A DNA stretch of 64,000 nucleotides from Anaeramoeba ignava (GCA_028826165.1 JAPDFW010000057.1:434001-498000); one strand, 5' to 3'. Counted from the stretch's first letter, positions 42,820-56,555 are shown. Notes: generated by a model not told the origin, from the sequence alone. Numbers and translations: made by a program.

Positions 42820-45800
42820 ATGGAATTCCAAAAAAATTATAAAATTCTTTTTAAACATTATCAAACTGTAAAATTTTATATGAAAACAAAAGCAATTACA
42901 AAAAAAAAGAAGTATCTTCAGCAATTATTTAGAAACTACATAAATCTACGGGAATTTATTGGAAGAAAAGGGTTTTCAATACAATTTCCAGAAATTTCAG
43001 AAATTTTAAGTGAATCAATTAAAATATTTTGGCGGGATTTTTCAATGATTTGCAAGAAACATGATAAAAAAAGACGAATTGAAGAAATGATTCTTTTCAC
43101 AAAACAGGAGAGCACACTAACAGCATTTGAGTTCTTTGAATTGTGTGCACTTAACCAGGATTTATATGTTCCAAAATTCGCAACATCAATAATATCTTTA
43201 TTGTTTATATTTACAAATGAAGAAAAATATTGGGAGTTTACTGGCGAAGTAAAAAATGATAAGGAAGAAGAGCCGCGGAAAGACGAAGAGAAGACATTGT
43301 TTGTGGACGATTTCTGCTATCAGTTGGTTCGGATTGTATTCAATTTGGTACAAAACAGGGAAGCTTTTCCCGAGATTATGAGACGCAAAAATTTCAGTGG
43401 ATTGGTCAGTATTTTAATTGATAAGCCGTGGATATCATCTCGCACAATATCTCTTCTAGTGCAGTTGTATGTGCAGGTTCTGCAGAAAGTAGGGTCTTTG
43501 AAGGAAACACAAAGAGCATTTGGAGTTGATGATTTGGTCAATTTATTTTTGACGTTAAATCAGAATTTAATTGAAAATAACAAACATCTTTCAATTGAAA
43601 TTTACAATGGATTTTTGACTTGTTTCAAAAACGGACATTTTGAAATTATGCGATCGTTTGAACGGTTGCATGGATATTCTTTTATGTATTCGCATCTTGT
43701 GAGTTTCATGCGCAGAAAAGAGAGCGGACTTTTCTTTTTGCTTCTGGGACTTGTCCACAAGATGCAGTTTCTTGAGACTGTGTATTGCCAACCCGAAGTG
43801 ACAACTCATTTGCGGATGGTGAAAGAGCGAGAAGGGTCACAGGTTCTAACAAATGCGCTTGCGTTCTCTGTGGTATGCGAAGTGTATAAGAATTATTCAA
43901 GCGAGTGGGGAATTGAGAAGGAAATGTTCGAGCGCATAGCATATACTGTACAGAGTCCAAGCACATTTTTCAAGCGGCATATATCACGGTTTCTGCAGGC
44001 GCTTTTCCACAACTTCGCTGTCCTCTCGGGGGATCTTCAGACTAAGACTCTTGATCTTTTTGAGGCTCTTTCAAATAAATACGAATTTACAAGTGAATTT
44101 CGTATTTATGCCAAGTTACTTTTGATCGAACAACCAATTCCGTTTCTTAATGCTTGCGGCAACATGTCGTATCTTGTCCAGAAAAGCAAAAAAAATGCTC
44201 AGTCACTTTGTCAACAAGGAATTTTTGGATTGATTTCCAAAAAATTATTTTTTCTCGGTAAACAAAAAACAGCGAACAAGAACCAAAACCAATACTTCGA
44301 GGAAACATGTTCTGGATTACTTAACTTGCTCGTTTTGCTTCTTGTGATGGATCCAAAAAACATCTCCGTTTTTAGAAAAATTGGAGGATACTCAAATTTA
44401 TTCCAACTTTTAAATTATGAAGAATTACGTCCAAACATTCTTGGAGACATTATCAAAATCCACCAGACAAGCACCAACGAAAACGCGCTGGAAATGGTAA
44501 CAAGTCTGTTCGAGATTGTGAAGAAAAGCGAGCAGGATCAAGATAACTCGGGGAAAGTGCTTGAAGAAAAAACGCTCTCAAAAAACATCGACATATTAAC
44601 CGCAATTGCGATTGCAATGAAAATCTATAAGGATTTAGCAGCTTCCGTCGATGCTTCGATGTGGATTGATTGGACCTTTTCTGTGCTCAAAAAAATCAAT
44701 CACGAATACATTTCGAATTCGGAACGTCCCGAAATGTCAAAAAAAATGGGGGATACTTTGAATTTGCAAGTGTTGATCTTTATTGAGAATATTTTGAAAA
44801 TTCTTGCGCAAGTTGTTCGACAGGGAAGAAAACAGAAGAAGCAACTTGAGCAGTATTTAGAGAAGGTTGGTGTAGAGAATACGTTCGAGTTCATGACGCT
44901 TGTGCCTAGCGCTGAGTTTGGATTGTTTGCAGAGACACTTCTTGACTTTGCATTGGGAGGACGTTTAAAACACGAACAAATAAGTGTTGATCTTAACAAC
45001 AGGATTTTTTCTGTCCTGCCGCCTTTCGCGCACCAACAGATCGGCAACAGTAGTGCGCAGCAAATATTATCCTCAGACACAACGTTTGTAGTTCCGCGCG
45101 TGTCGATAGCACAGTTTCTTTTTGAGAATTACAGCATAATCACTGGGGAAATGCGCATTGAGTATGCGAGGGTTGTGAATGCGCTTATACCTGTGATTGC
45201 GCGTAGAGCCCAGCGCGACACAACGGTTCAGCAAGTCGTCGCCTCTTTGATTAACAAAATATTCATCTTGGCTTCTGATCTCGCAAATGCGCAGAAACTG
45301 TGCAAGGTCGGAGTTGTGCGGATTGTTCTCGCAAATTTTCATGACGTACTTGAACAGGACACAAACTGGCTGCAGACTCTGGCGTTGAGGCTTGTGGAGG
45401 TGTTCGCAATAAACTCGGTTTCCGCGCAGGAGACAAAGATGCTTTTGGGATTCATGAAGAACCAAAAATTCTCTTTGAGTATTCTTCACACATTGATCCG
45501 AATTTGTCGTGTTCCTGAGCGTCCTGACAATTTCATACGCTTCTCCGCGAGCCAAAACAGCCTCAAAAGAACGCGTTGCGGAGAGATTGAGTTCCGAAAC
45601 ATTGAGTCCTTGTGGCCTTCTCAGGAAGGTTATAGTCTTGCTTTCTGGTTCGCTTATAAAGACACTGGATCAACCATTTCTTTGTTTACTTTCAGTTTCA
45701 GCAGCACGAAACCTGAAAATGCCGATCTGCGAACACAAAGCTCAAATGCAAAAAAGAAATCCCCCAAAAATGTGGACGTTGTTGTTATTTCGGTTGATTC

Positions 45801-48800
45801 TTTAGGACATCTTTTGTTCCAAAATAAGTTTTCTAAGGACGAATATTTATTTGAGAAAAAAAGACTCAAACCAGCAAAATGGCACCATATTACAATTACA
45901 CATGCTCCTGTTTTTGGGGAGAACAATTTCGGCCAGCTCTCGCTCTTTGTCAATGGCAGGCTCGTGGATACAGGTGTGTGCTGTTATCCGCAGGGTTTCC
46001 GATCTCCTCTTAAAATATCCTGCGGCGGGTTTTGTTCTGATGTCTCAGATTCACCTGATCCGCCGCAATGGTTCCTTGCATCTTCATATGTTTTCCTCGG
46101 CACATTCGATCCTAATAGGGCTCTTCTGTTATATCTGCTCGGCCCAAATTACTCTTCAAGTTTTGAGGAATCGATCCCCAAATACCTTCTATTCAATCAG
46201 GTCATGCAGCGTCGCAAACAAGATAAATTCTTCCAGTCAGAATTACTTCAAACAAACAAAAATATTTATCTTTCTTCTCTTCGCAACGATCTCATTTTCG
46301 CATTTATCCCCAAAACAAACCGTTTCATGTTCGCTGCAGAATGGCCGCAGATCATCGACACTCTCCCGAAATCATCGGCAGTCTCGCTCAAAAGACGCCT
46401 TATTCTTTATGCAAGCATACCGAAAATGAAAGGTTATTGCAAAAAAGAAGAGCGAATATCTCTGAAAAGTGCTATTCATTCAATCGGCGGCGTTCGTTCT
46501 GTATTGTATTTTGTGGCATCGAGTCTTCAGCGTTCTCGCGATTGCCAATATCTTGCGATTTGTTTTCTCAACTCTGTTCTTGAGAATAACCCTTTAAGCA
46601 TCCAAGAAATGAGTCAAATCGAGGGTTACGAACTAGTTGCGCGAATTTTAACCAAAAAGGCATGGAAACTTGACAAAGAAATACTGAGTGCATGCTTCTC
46701 GATGTGCGGATGCAGTGTGTTCGAGCTTTCGCCACTTCGATCAAGAGAAAGTATCACAAACGAAAATCGAGAAGTGAAATCCAATTTATCCGAAATGATC
46801 ACAAATGCATCTGCCTTTCGCAGTCTCGTTCTCAATTGGAAAATCTGGAAACGCGCGCCACTTCCTGTCCAAAGTCAGCTCTTCTCAAGTGTTTACCAAC
46901 TAATCTCTCCAGAATATTCCAAATACTCCCGGCATAATCGAATGCTTGTTGCCGATCTTGGTATTGTTTCTCATCTCCTCGACATATTCACCCAAGACCC
47001 TCTTTTCCCTTCAGAGTTAACAGGCACAGTGATCCAAATCATTGAGGAATTCATCTCCTCCACAAAAGACTACGAGCTTGTATTCGATTTCATCTTACAA
47101 TCACACCAACGTCCCCAGAAACTAACAATAACTTCAATTACTCCGCTCGATTCACCGATTCTTCCAGACACCACAGAGTTTCTCCAAATTGATCTCCATG
47201 AAACCACCAGTAAAAATATCCGCGAATCCTCCCAATCATCTCCAACAAATTCCGATAATCACCAGATCCCCGGCGAACTAGAAAACGATCTAAATTCTGA
47301 AAACGATGCCGAAATGTTCAAACAACTTCAGACAGAGGCTCTTCCCCAGCTTGAGTCAACACCAATAAAACGTCTGCATAAATCCCGTCGTAAGGCACGC
47401 AATCACGACTCTAAGTTCCATGTTCGAGCGTGTGTTATCAAATTATTTACCGAAATGATCCAAAACACAAACAATAAAAAATCAATTGTGGATTTTCTTA
47501 AAGATTGTTCTCCAAAACTTTTTCTTGCTCTTGTTTGTCACGAATCCAAGGAGATCCGTCTTGTTGTAGTTCAGCTTATAAAGGCTCTATTGTCCTGGGA
47601 TGTTTTTGCCAAGAAATTCAATTACATATACGCTTTCGATGTTCTTGGTCATCTTCTTCAGCAATTTCCTACCTCTTTACCAATTCTTGATGAACTCTAC
47701 TCAATGCTCGTTGATTTTACTGCGCTTTCCCCTGTTCTTATGGTTGTTGCAAACTGCAATTACAGCATACATCGTTATCATGCAATCCAATCTTTGCGTG
47801 GTATTTTTGAAAATTCAAATAAGGAAGAATTCCTTAAAAAAGGTCTTGTCGAGCTTCTTTGTGATGTTTTTATTGTTCTTGTTAATGAATCTGATGATAA
47901 TGTTGTCAAAAAATATTCTGATCCAAAAAGCATTGATTCTATTAAAAATAATTCAAAAAATATTAATTCTAAAAATATTGATTCAAAAAATATTGATTCA
48001 AAAAATATTAATTCTAAAAATATTGATTCAAAAAATATCGATTCAAAAAATATTGATTCCGATGGGATTGATTCACAATTCAGTCGCTCTTCTAATGAGA
48101 GCAAGAAAATTGACGATATTTCAGAATCGGATGAACATCAAAACATTGAGCTTGCCATTCTTAACTTTTTGGAGGAGATCTGTGACTATGGATGCTCAAT
48201 CCAAAATGGTATCCCAAATGTTGTTGCTCATGTTCTATGCACAATTCGTTATACTCCCAACATATCAAGCACAGAGATTCGTTGGTATCAGCAGAAATTA
48301 CTTCGACATGTTATCGAGTTTTTTCTCCAGAAAATACAAGTTCAAAAATTTCTTAATTCGAAGATTTTGCAAGTTAACGCTTGTGAATATTGGGAAAATC
48401 TTGTGAATTTTATGATTTATTGGGTTGAAATGTGTAAAACAAAGGATGATTTAAAAAATCAAATTGAAAATCAAATTGAAAATCAAAATCAAAATCCATT
48501 AAAAAATCCTAAATTAAAACAATTCATCTTCCCAACAAGAACCGACCTTGAATTCTTTCATTATGTCTTCGATAGACTCGCTTTAATAAGAGCAAAAATC
48601 GAAAAAACACCCACTTTATTATCTCATTCAACAAAAAAAGCAACATCAGCAGTTTCTTTACAAATAAACCGTCTTCTTTTATCCATTCTTGATTCTTCAA
48701 AACCAATCAAAATCCAAAAACTTGCTATCAATTTCTTAGCAGCACACTTGTTTTTATTAGCAAACCTCATAGAAAACGAATCAACAGCTCCAAGAATTGC

Positions 48801-51800
48801 TTTCTATCTTTCTCAAGTCGGTTCAATTCCTTCAAAAAAATTACAAACAAAAGCACAATTTATTTACAAGAGAGTTATCCAAAACCAAAAATTCATCACA
48901 AAAATTGTTGGAAAATCAAAGAAAAAACAACAATTTTTCTTCTCACAAATCCAAAAACAAAACCAAAATGAAAAGGAAAACTTCCAAATTTTGAAAAATT
49001 ATTCTTCTCAAAAAATAAAGAATTTATCAAAAAAAGATGAGGCAACTTTCGCGAAATTTCAGCAATTTATTGTTCAAATTGGAAACAAAATTACAGCAAA
49101 CAGAAAACGCAAAAATAACCATCTAAAAAAAATCACAAATCTATCAACAAATATGCTAGTAGAACACCAACAAAAACTCCAGAAAATTGCCATCGATGAA
49201 TTTGCAAAAAAATTGGAACACGAACGCATAATATCCGAAATATGGATCAGAATTATCAATGAAACAACTCACGAAAGAGCTATTTGGTATGTCCCGCCAA
49301 AGTTGACTTTGTATGCTATTGATGAAACAATGGATGCTCTTCGAAGGAGAAGAAGATTGAAAAAAATTTGTTTATTCAAAGAAGAAGAAATTCAACAACA
49401 TAAAGCAAAATTTACTTCTCATTTTTTCAAATATGAAAAAAATCAACTAAAAAACGAAAATGAGTTAAAAAATGGAAATCAAAATCAATTAAAAAATGAA
49501 AATGAAAATGAATTAAAAAATGGAAATATATTTTCCAAGAGCATAAATACGCAAAAACAAATAAACAAACAATTCTTTAATCAAAACTTACCAGAAAAAA
49601 ATAGCGTTCCAAAAAATAAACCCATTTTACATTTGGATATTATAGACATGATAATCCCAAACGAAAAAAATCAATCAACAACAAATTCATACGTTGATAC
49701 GATTGGAAAATCGCAGCAAACAGGACTCCATTCTAACGAAAAAATGGAGTATTTCATTAAATGTGTCCGAATCAATTTATTTACCGATTATTATGGAGAA
49801 TTAGTTTATTCCGATAAAAGAATACATTTTTTCATAGAGAAATACACAGAGCTTTCATCCTCAGGAAAAACGATCACAAAGCATACTCTTGCTATTGACA
49901 ATCACCTCCAAATTAGCTATTCCGAGATTCGAGAAATTCACAAAAGAAGATATTTACTTCAAAACAAAGCAATGGAAATTTTTTTAACAACAGGAAAATC
50001 ATATTTCTTCGCCTTCCAAACAAGCACTCAGAGAAACGATGCATACGACCGTCTTGTCTTGCACAACATGCCAAATTTCCTTCATTTTGAATCCGAATCA
50101 AACGGCAAAATCCTGCGCAAATCAATCACAAAATTGTGGCAAAATCACAAAATCAGCAACTTTGCCTATTTGATGCATCTCAACATTCTCGCAGGACGCA
50201 CATATTGTGATCTGTCACAATACCCTGTTCTCCCGAATATTCTGCGGGAGTTTGAGAGCGCGGATCTGAATCTCAGCTCAACTCACACTTTTCGCGATCT
50301 TTCAAAACCAATGGGAGCTCAAAATGCTGCCAGAATGAAATATTTTGCCCTAAAATTTAAGGATCTTCTTGAATCCGAACAGACTCCCTATCACTACGGA
50401 ACGCACTACTCAAATCCCGCCGTTGCGCTTTTCTTCTTAGTCAGAATTGAACCGTACTCTTCTTTGCTTGTTCATCTTCAAAGTGGAAAATTCGATCTTC
50501 CCGATCGACTTTTTGATTCATACGAGAAAATCTTCAACAAATCTGAAGACACAGCCTTTCCCTGATATAAAGGAGCTCATCCCCGAGTTCTTTTATCTCC
50601 CCGAAATGTTCATCAATCTGAACGGTTTCGATCTTGGAACAAAACAGATCGGGAAAATTGTTGATGATGTCGAAATTCCACTTTGGGCAAAAAGCAATCC
50701 TCGTTTGTTCACATATAAATTTCTTGAAGCTCTTGAATCCCCACTTGTATCAGAATCCCTCCATAACTGGATAGATCTCATCTTCGGTTATAAGCAGCAA
50801 GGACGCCATGCCGAAGAGGCTTTAAACTTATTCCATCCAAATACATATGAAGGAAATGTTCATATTGAATCCATTGAGGATGAAGAAGTAAAACGTAGTT
50901 TGATAATGGAAATTCAGAACTTCGGACAGACACCTGTTCAGATTTTCAGCAAACCTCATCCAAAAAGAAAATCTCAGAAAAGTACCTCCACAATCATTGA
51001 TATCATTCATTCTTATTCTTCCAACGAACAACTCTCCTCTTTGATCCAAAAATCAAATTCTAACTCAAAATCTCAAATTCCTTCTTTATTATCAAACCTT
51101 CATCTTTCAAGAGATCAAAAAAACTCACAAAATCTAATCAAGATCAAAAGTTCTCCTCTTCATTCTTCTCTTGGAGACTTTAATGTTCTTAAATCCTCAA
51201 ATAAAGCAATTTCTGATGATTATTCTTTGTTAAATCACCAAAATGTCAAATTTGAAATTCACACAAAATCCCAATCTTTATCCAAAATTTCTGATTCTCC
51301 TCTTCATAAACCAATCTCTTCTAATCACAAATCCAATCTCAATCCTTTTGAAAAAAAAATGAAAAAGAAAAATCAAAATGAAAATCAAATACAAAATCAA
51401 AATAAAAATCAAAATGAAAAATAAAAATAAAAATCAAAATCAAATTCAAAATGAAAAACAAAATAAAAATAAAATTCAAAATCAAAATGAAAAACAAAAT
51501 CAAAATAAAAATCAAAATCAAAATCAAATTCAAAATCAAAATCAAATTCAAAATCAAAATCAAAAGAAAAATCAAAATCAAAATAAAATTCAAAATCAAA
51601 ATCAAAATCAAAATCAAAATCAAAATCAAAATCAAAATCAAAATGAAGACAAAATGGAAAGTGATCAAGAGAAAAGTTTTTCAGAGGCATTTTTAACAGT
51701 CAAATCACTAGCGAATCTAAGTGCATTATCAATACAAACAACCAAGAAAAGAATCAGTGGATTATTTGCTGTTGGGAATAATGCGATTGGACTTCAAGGA

Positions 51801-52610
51801 TCGAGTGTGAGTCTAGCAAGAGATAACACAAAAATAATAACTTTTGGGAACTGGGATGACACAATCCGAATATGCATTCAAGACACGGAAAAAGTGATCT
51901 ATTCAATACAACCTGTGCATCAAGAAACAACAACAAGTTGTGTTTGTATACCTGATGGATCTGGAATAATCACTGGTGGATCAAAATCAATTATCACAAT
52001 TTGGAATTTAAATAATGATTCAAAAGAAAACTTTTTTATTTCGCTCAAAAGACAGCTTTTTGGCCATACAGACACTGTTCTTTCTCTTGATGTCTCTCTT
52101 GACTTCCGTATCTTTGTTAGCGGCTCAAAAGACTGTTCAGCTATTATTTGGGATCTTGATTCTCTTAACTGTGCTTTCTCTTTGGATGATCATGTCGGTT
52201 CTGTTACTCATGTTGCTATTAGTCCTCAAAATGGTGATATTGTTTGCTTTGCTTCTGATTCAATTTGTCAACGAAATCAATTGAGTTTATGGTCAATTAA
52301 CGGTCATCTTATTGCCAGAAAAAATTTCCCTAATTTTAACAATTCTTTGGTTAGTTCAATTTTATTTTCTCCAAAAAGTGTTGATCTTGTAAATCAATGG
52401 CTTTTTACAGGAATGGTGAATGGAGATATTATAATTTGGGATGCTTTTGATTTACAACAGGTTTTATGTTTGAATAGTCCTGAAAATTCTCCTGTAAATG
52501 GTCTTTGTTTTTCAACTGATTTGAAGATTTTATTTTCTGGTCATTCAAATGGAAAAATTATTTCTTGGGGATCTTCTTCTAAAAAAAAGAACAAAGAAAA
52601 GAATTATTGA
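42820..52610 (+). CDS. Giant LamG-PH-BEACH-WD40 protein (LRBA/neurobeachin/LYST superfamily), two +1 frame breaks
   Basis: Large vesicle-trafficking scaffold of about 3,262 residues if two extra bases are ignored. An armadillo-like helical N-terminal half (~1-900) is followed by a concanavalin/LamG-like domain (~930-1080; [41 protein letters not shown]). A helical region, a [14 protein letters not shown] repeat (~1710-1750) and a PH-like domain (~2307-2415) come next. The BEACH domain (~2435-2705) has HISNFAYL-like [42 protein letters not shown] and, one frame over, [14 protein letters not shown] and [15 protein letters not shown]40 repeats lie at 51760-52590. Break 1 is at CCC-TGA-T (50560-50566), break 2 at AAA-TAA (51419-51424). 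The segment 43600-47500 is much richer in G and C than its surroundings. Confidence 0.92.
47937..48062 (+). repeat. [11 protein letters not shown] coding repeat in the BEACH protein
   Basis: About eight 15-base units (TCAAAAAATATTGAT) encode [10 protein letters not shown]. The unit sits in a polar linker between helical blocks. Confidence 0.85.
51370..51650 (+). repeat. Asn-Gln / Lys-Asn hexamer run between BEACH and WD40
   Basis: CAAAAT and AAAAAT hexamers with an extra A in GAAAAAT near 51415-51421, where the open frame changes. It forms the flexible linker between BEACH and the beta-propeller. Confidence 0.8.
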
Positions 52611-52851
52611 AAAAAACAAAACAAACAAAATTATCATTTAAAAATTAATTCTTTTATCAATCAAATTTTTTGAAAATATTATTTTGTTCTTCTTTCTTTT
52701 TCTTTTCCATTTGATTAAAGTTTAAAGAATGTTTTTTTTTTAAAAAAAAAAGAAAAGAAAAGAAAAGAAAAGAAAGAAAGTCAATTTTAAATTTAATTTT
52801 TAAAAAAATTTTAAATTTAAAAGACTTAATCTATATTTTCTAGAAATGATT

Positions 52852-55800
52852 TCAGATATCATTATTAATATCATTTTCATTATCATTATCATTATCATTT
52901 TCACTTTCATTATCATTATCACTATCATTATTTTCATTTTCAATATCATTTTCATTATCATTTTCATTATCATTTTCATTTTCATTTTCATTTTCATTAT
53001 CATTTTCATTTTCATTTTCATTTTCATTTTCATTTTCATTATCAATATCATTTTCATTATCAATATCATTTTCATTATCAATATCATTTTCATTTTCATT
53101 ATCATTATCATTTTCATTTTCATTTTCATTTTCATTTTCATTTTCATTATCATTTTCATTTTCATTTTCATTTTCATTTTCATTTTGATTTTCATTATCA
53201 TTTTCATTTTCATTTTCAATATCATTTTCATTATCAATATCATTTTCATTTTCATTATCATTATCATTATCATTTTCATTATCATTATCATTTTCATTTT
53301 CATTTTCATTATCATTTTCACTTTCATTTTCACTTTCATTTTCAATATCATTACCATTATCATTATCATTATCATTTTCATTTTCATTTTCATTTTCATT
53401 ATCATTATCATTTTCATTTTCATTTTCATTTTCATTACCATTATCATTATCAATATCATTATCATTATCATTTTCATTTTCATTATCATTTTCATTTTCA
53501 TTTTCAATATCAATATCATTATCATTATCATTATCACTTTCATTTTCATTATCATTTTCATTTTCATTATCATTATCATTTTCAATATCATTTTCATTTT
53601 CATTTTCATTTTCATTTTCATTTTCATTATCATTTTCATTATCATTATCATTTTCATTTTCATTTTCATTTTCATTTTCATTATCATTTTCATTTTCACT
53701 TTCATTTTCATTTTCACTTTCATTATCACTATCATTATCATTTTCATTTTCACTATCATTTTCAATATCATTTTCATTATCACTAGGAGAAATATCAAAA
53801 ATATAAATGGAATTCTTAATACCATTAAGTCTTTTCCATCTTCCTAAACGATGTTCATAACTAACACAAACAAATAACTTTTTTAAATCTGAAGTAATCT
53901 CCATTGAATTAACACAACCATTAATTTGAATATTATCAATATTAACAAAAGATTTCAAATTTCTTGAAATTGCCCAAACTTTAACAAATCCATTATCACT
54001 TCCAGAAAAAAAAACATTTTTCTTTGGAATTGTAAGCAAAAAAGTGATCCAATTTCCATCATGAGCATTTTTCTTTTGAAATAATGGATTTTTTTTAGAA
54101 GTTTTCCAGAGAACTAAAGAGCCATCTTGTCCACCAGAAACAAATAAATTTGTATTGAGCATTTTAACACAATCAACTGAAGAAATGTGAGTATTTTCAA
54201 AAACTAAATGTGAATCTTGAGCACAGTTCCACAATCTGCATGTTTTATCAGCTCCAGATGTTACTGGTCCCATAAAATCAAATGAATCAATTGATGTGCA
54301 TATATTTGTATGTCCATAAAATGTTCCACTTTCTGCTTTTTCATCTAAATTCCATGATTTCATAGTTTCATCTTCTGAACATGTAAAAAATTCACTTGTT
54401 TCATTTCCAAATACTAATCCTGTAATTGCTGAATTATGTGCTTTCATTACAGTATTACACTCCATTGTTTTCCCATCTATTACATATACATATCCATTTG
54501 ATCCACCTGCAAGAATTCGATATTTTATACTATCAAATGCTAAAGATAATATTCTTGTTTTATCCTCATTAAAAAACATTTTGCATTGGAAATTGTTTGT
54601 ATTCACTATAAATTTAAAATAAATTGAAATAAATTTTAAATTTGAAATAATTTTGAAATAAATTTGAAATAAATTTGAAATAAATTTGAAATAAATTAAA
54701 ATAAATTGAAATTTAAATAAAATTGAAATAAATTTGAAATAAATTTGAAATAAATTTGAAATAAATTTGAAATAAATTTAAAATAAATTGAAATAAATTT
54801 GAAATAAATTTGAAATTAATTGAAATAAAATTGAAATAAATTTGAAATAAATTTGAAATAAATTTAAAATAAATTGAAATAAATTTGAAATAAATTTGAA
54901 ATTAATTGAAATAAAATTGAAATAAAATTGAAATAAAATTGAAATAAATTTGAAATAAATTTGAAATGAATTTGAAATAAATTTGAAATAAATTTGAAAT
55001 AAATTTGAAATAAATTTGAAATTAATTGAAATAAAATTGAAATAAATTTGAAATAAATTTGAAATAAATTTGAAATAAATTTGAAATAAAATTGAAATAA
55101 AATTGAAATAAATTTGAAATAAATTTGAAATAAATTTGAAATAAATTTGAAATAATTTGAAATAAATTTGAAATGAATTGAAATAAATTTGAAATAAATT
55201 TGAAATAAATTTGAAATAAATTTGAAATAAATTTGAAATAAATTTGAAATAAATTTGAAATAAATTAAAATAAATTTGAAACAAATTAATATAAATTTGA
55301 AATAAATTTGAAATAAATTTGAAATAAATTTGAAATAAATTTGAAATAAAATTTTAAATTTGAAATAAATTTGAAATAAATTTGAAATAAAATTTTAAAT
55401 TTGAAATAAATTTGAAATAAATTTGAAATAAATTTGAAATAAAATTGAAATAAATTTGAAATAAATTTGAAATAAATTTGAAATAAATTTGAAATAAATT
55501 TGAAATAAATTTGAAATAAATTGAAATAAATTTGAATTAAATTTGAAATAAATTGAAATTGAAACAAATTTTAAATAAAATTGAAATTAAAATAAATTTG
55601 AAATAAATTTGAAATAAATTAATATAAATTAAAATAAATTTGAAATTAATTGAAATAAATTGAAAATAAATTTGAAATAAATTGAAAATAAAATTGAAAT
55701 TAATTTGAAATAAATTTGAAATAAATTTGAAATTGAAATAAATTTGAAATAAATTTGAAATTGAAATAAATTTGAAATAAATTTGAAATTGAAATAAATT

Positions 55801-56543
55801 TAAAATAAATTTGAAATAAATTTGAAATAAATTTGAAATAAATTTGAAATAAAATTGAATTAAATTTGAAATAAAATTGAAATAAATTGAAATAAATTGA
55901 AATAAATTTGAAATATTGTTGAGTTACTTCTTGTAATATCTCCTCTTTTATTTCCAAAAAATAGATTTTGATTATCATTTGAAATGCAAGAACAAGTAAT
56001 TGGAAGACTTCTTTTTCTTTTTATGATTCCTTGACGATTCCCCATTTTCAAAGATTTCATATATAAAGTAATATCTTCTAAATAACTTTTCTTCTTCATA
56101 TCATCTTCTTTCTTCAATTTCTTTGATAATTCTTTTTTTTCTTTTTTTGAATATTGATATAATTCTTCATCTTCTTTTTTTGTTTTTGTTTTTTCTTTAT
56201 CCGTAAATTTTTCAAGTATTTTCCTCGCAATTCTAATACGTTTTTCATCAGGTGATTCATTGTCTTCAATACTTGGAATATCTTTTTCTGTTATTTTCCC
56301 CATTTCTCTTTGTGATTTGTTTGTTTTATTCCTTTTAATTCCGAAAAAATTTTGATTTTGATTTTGATTTTGATTTTGATTTTGATTTTGATTTTGATTT
56401 TGATTTTCATTTTCATTTTCATTTTCTGAAGATTCAATTTCTTCATCTTCAATTCTTTGATTTGGTAATTGTTGCACTTTTTTTCTTTTCTTATTTTTTC
56501 TTTTATTATGAATTGGAAGGAAAAAAGGATCTTTGAAAGACAT
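52852..56543 (-). CDS. RRP9: U3 snoRNP protein Rrp9 (U3-55K), WD40, with a long acidic tail
   Basis: WD40 protein that binds the U3 snoRNA box B/C and helps early 18S rRNA processing in the nucleolus. Exons 56543-55928 and 54605-52852 give 789 residues; the splice makes the AUG codon from A|TG. The N-terminus is basic (KRKNKKRKKVQQ) with an Asn-Glu/Asn-Gln run. The Rrp9 helix SPDEKRIRIARKILEKFTDK comes next, then SLPITCSCISNDNQNLFFG opening the propeller. Seven blades run to ~470, closing with the hallmark SYEHRLGRWKRLNGIKNSIY (compare EHRLGRWWR in Rrp9). After the propeller, about 310 residues are only Asn-Asp/Asn-Glu/Ser-Glu. Family members normally stop soon after EHRLGRW, so this tail is extra. 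Confidence 0.95.
52860..53785 (-). repeat. (GAAAAT/GATAAT)n coding repeat: acidic Asn-Glu/Asp tail of Rrp9
   Basis: About 154 hexamers, GAAAAT, GATAAT, GATATT and GAAAGT, encode a polyacidic tail with Asn at every second residue. The reverse strand and other frames read Lys-Met or Ile-Phe runs and are not genes. Confidence 0.9.
54606..55927 (-). repeat. 1.3 kb Rrp9 intron of AATTTGAAATA repeats
   Basis: About 120 copies of an 11-base unit (TTTGAAATAAA on the plus strand) with length variants. The donor is GTAAC and the acceptor TATAG. There is no embedded gene; FQIYFKFISN readings are shadows of the repeat. Confidence 0.92.
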
Positions 56544-56555
56544 TTTAAAAATAAA

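Noticed and set aside
45073-45555. 160-residue antisense frame inside the BEACH gene
   Set aside because: Arises because this segment is richer in G/C and stops are rarer; no motif and no promoter element.
52846-53847. Long plus-strand Ile/Phe frame opposite the Rrp9 tail
   Set aside because: Pure shadow of the GAAAAT/GATAAT repeat; the minus-strand frame continues a conserved WD40 protein.
54778-55978. Several 90-170 residue frames reading FQIYFKFISN
   Set aside because: They lie wholly inside the Rrp9 intron and are translations of an 11-base repeat, open in all frames for lack of in-phase stops.
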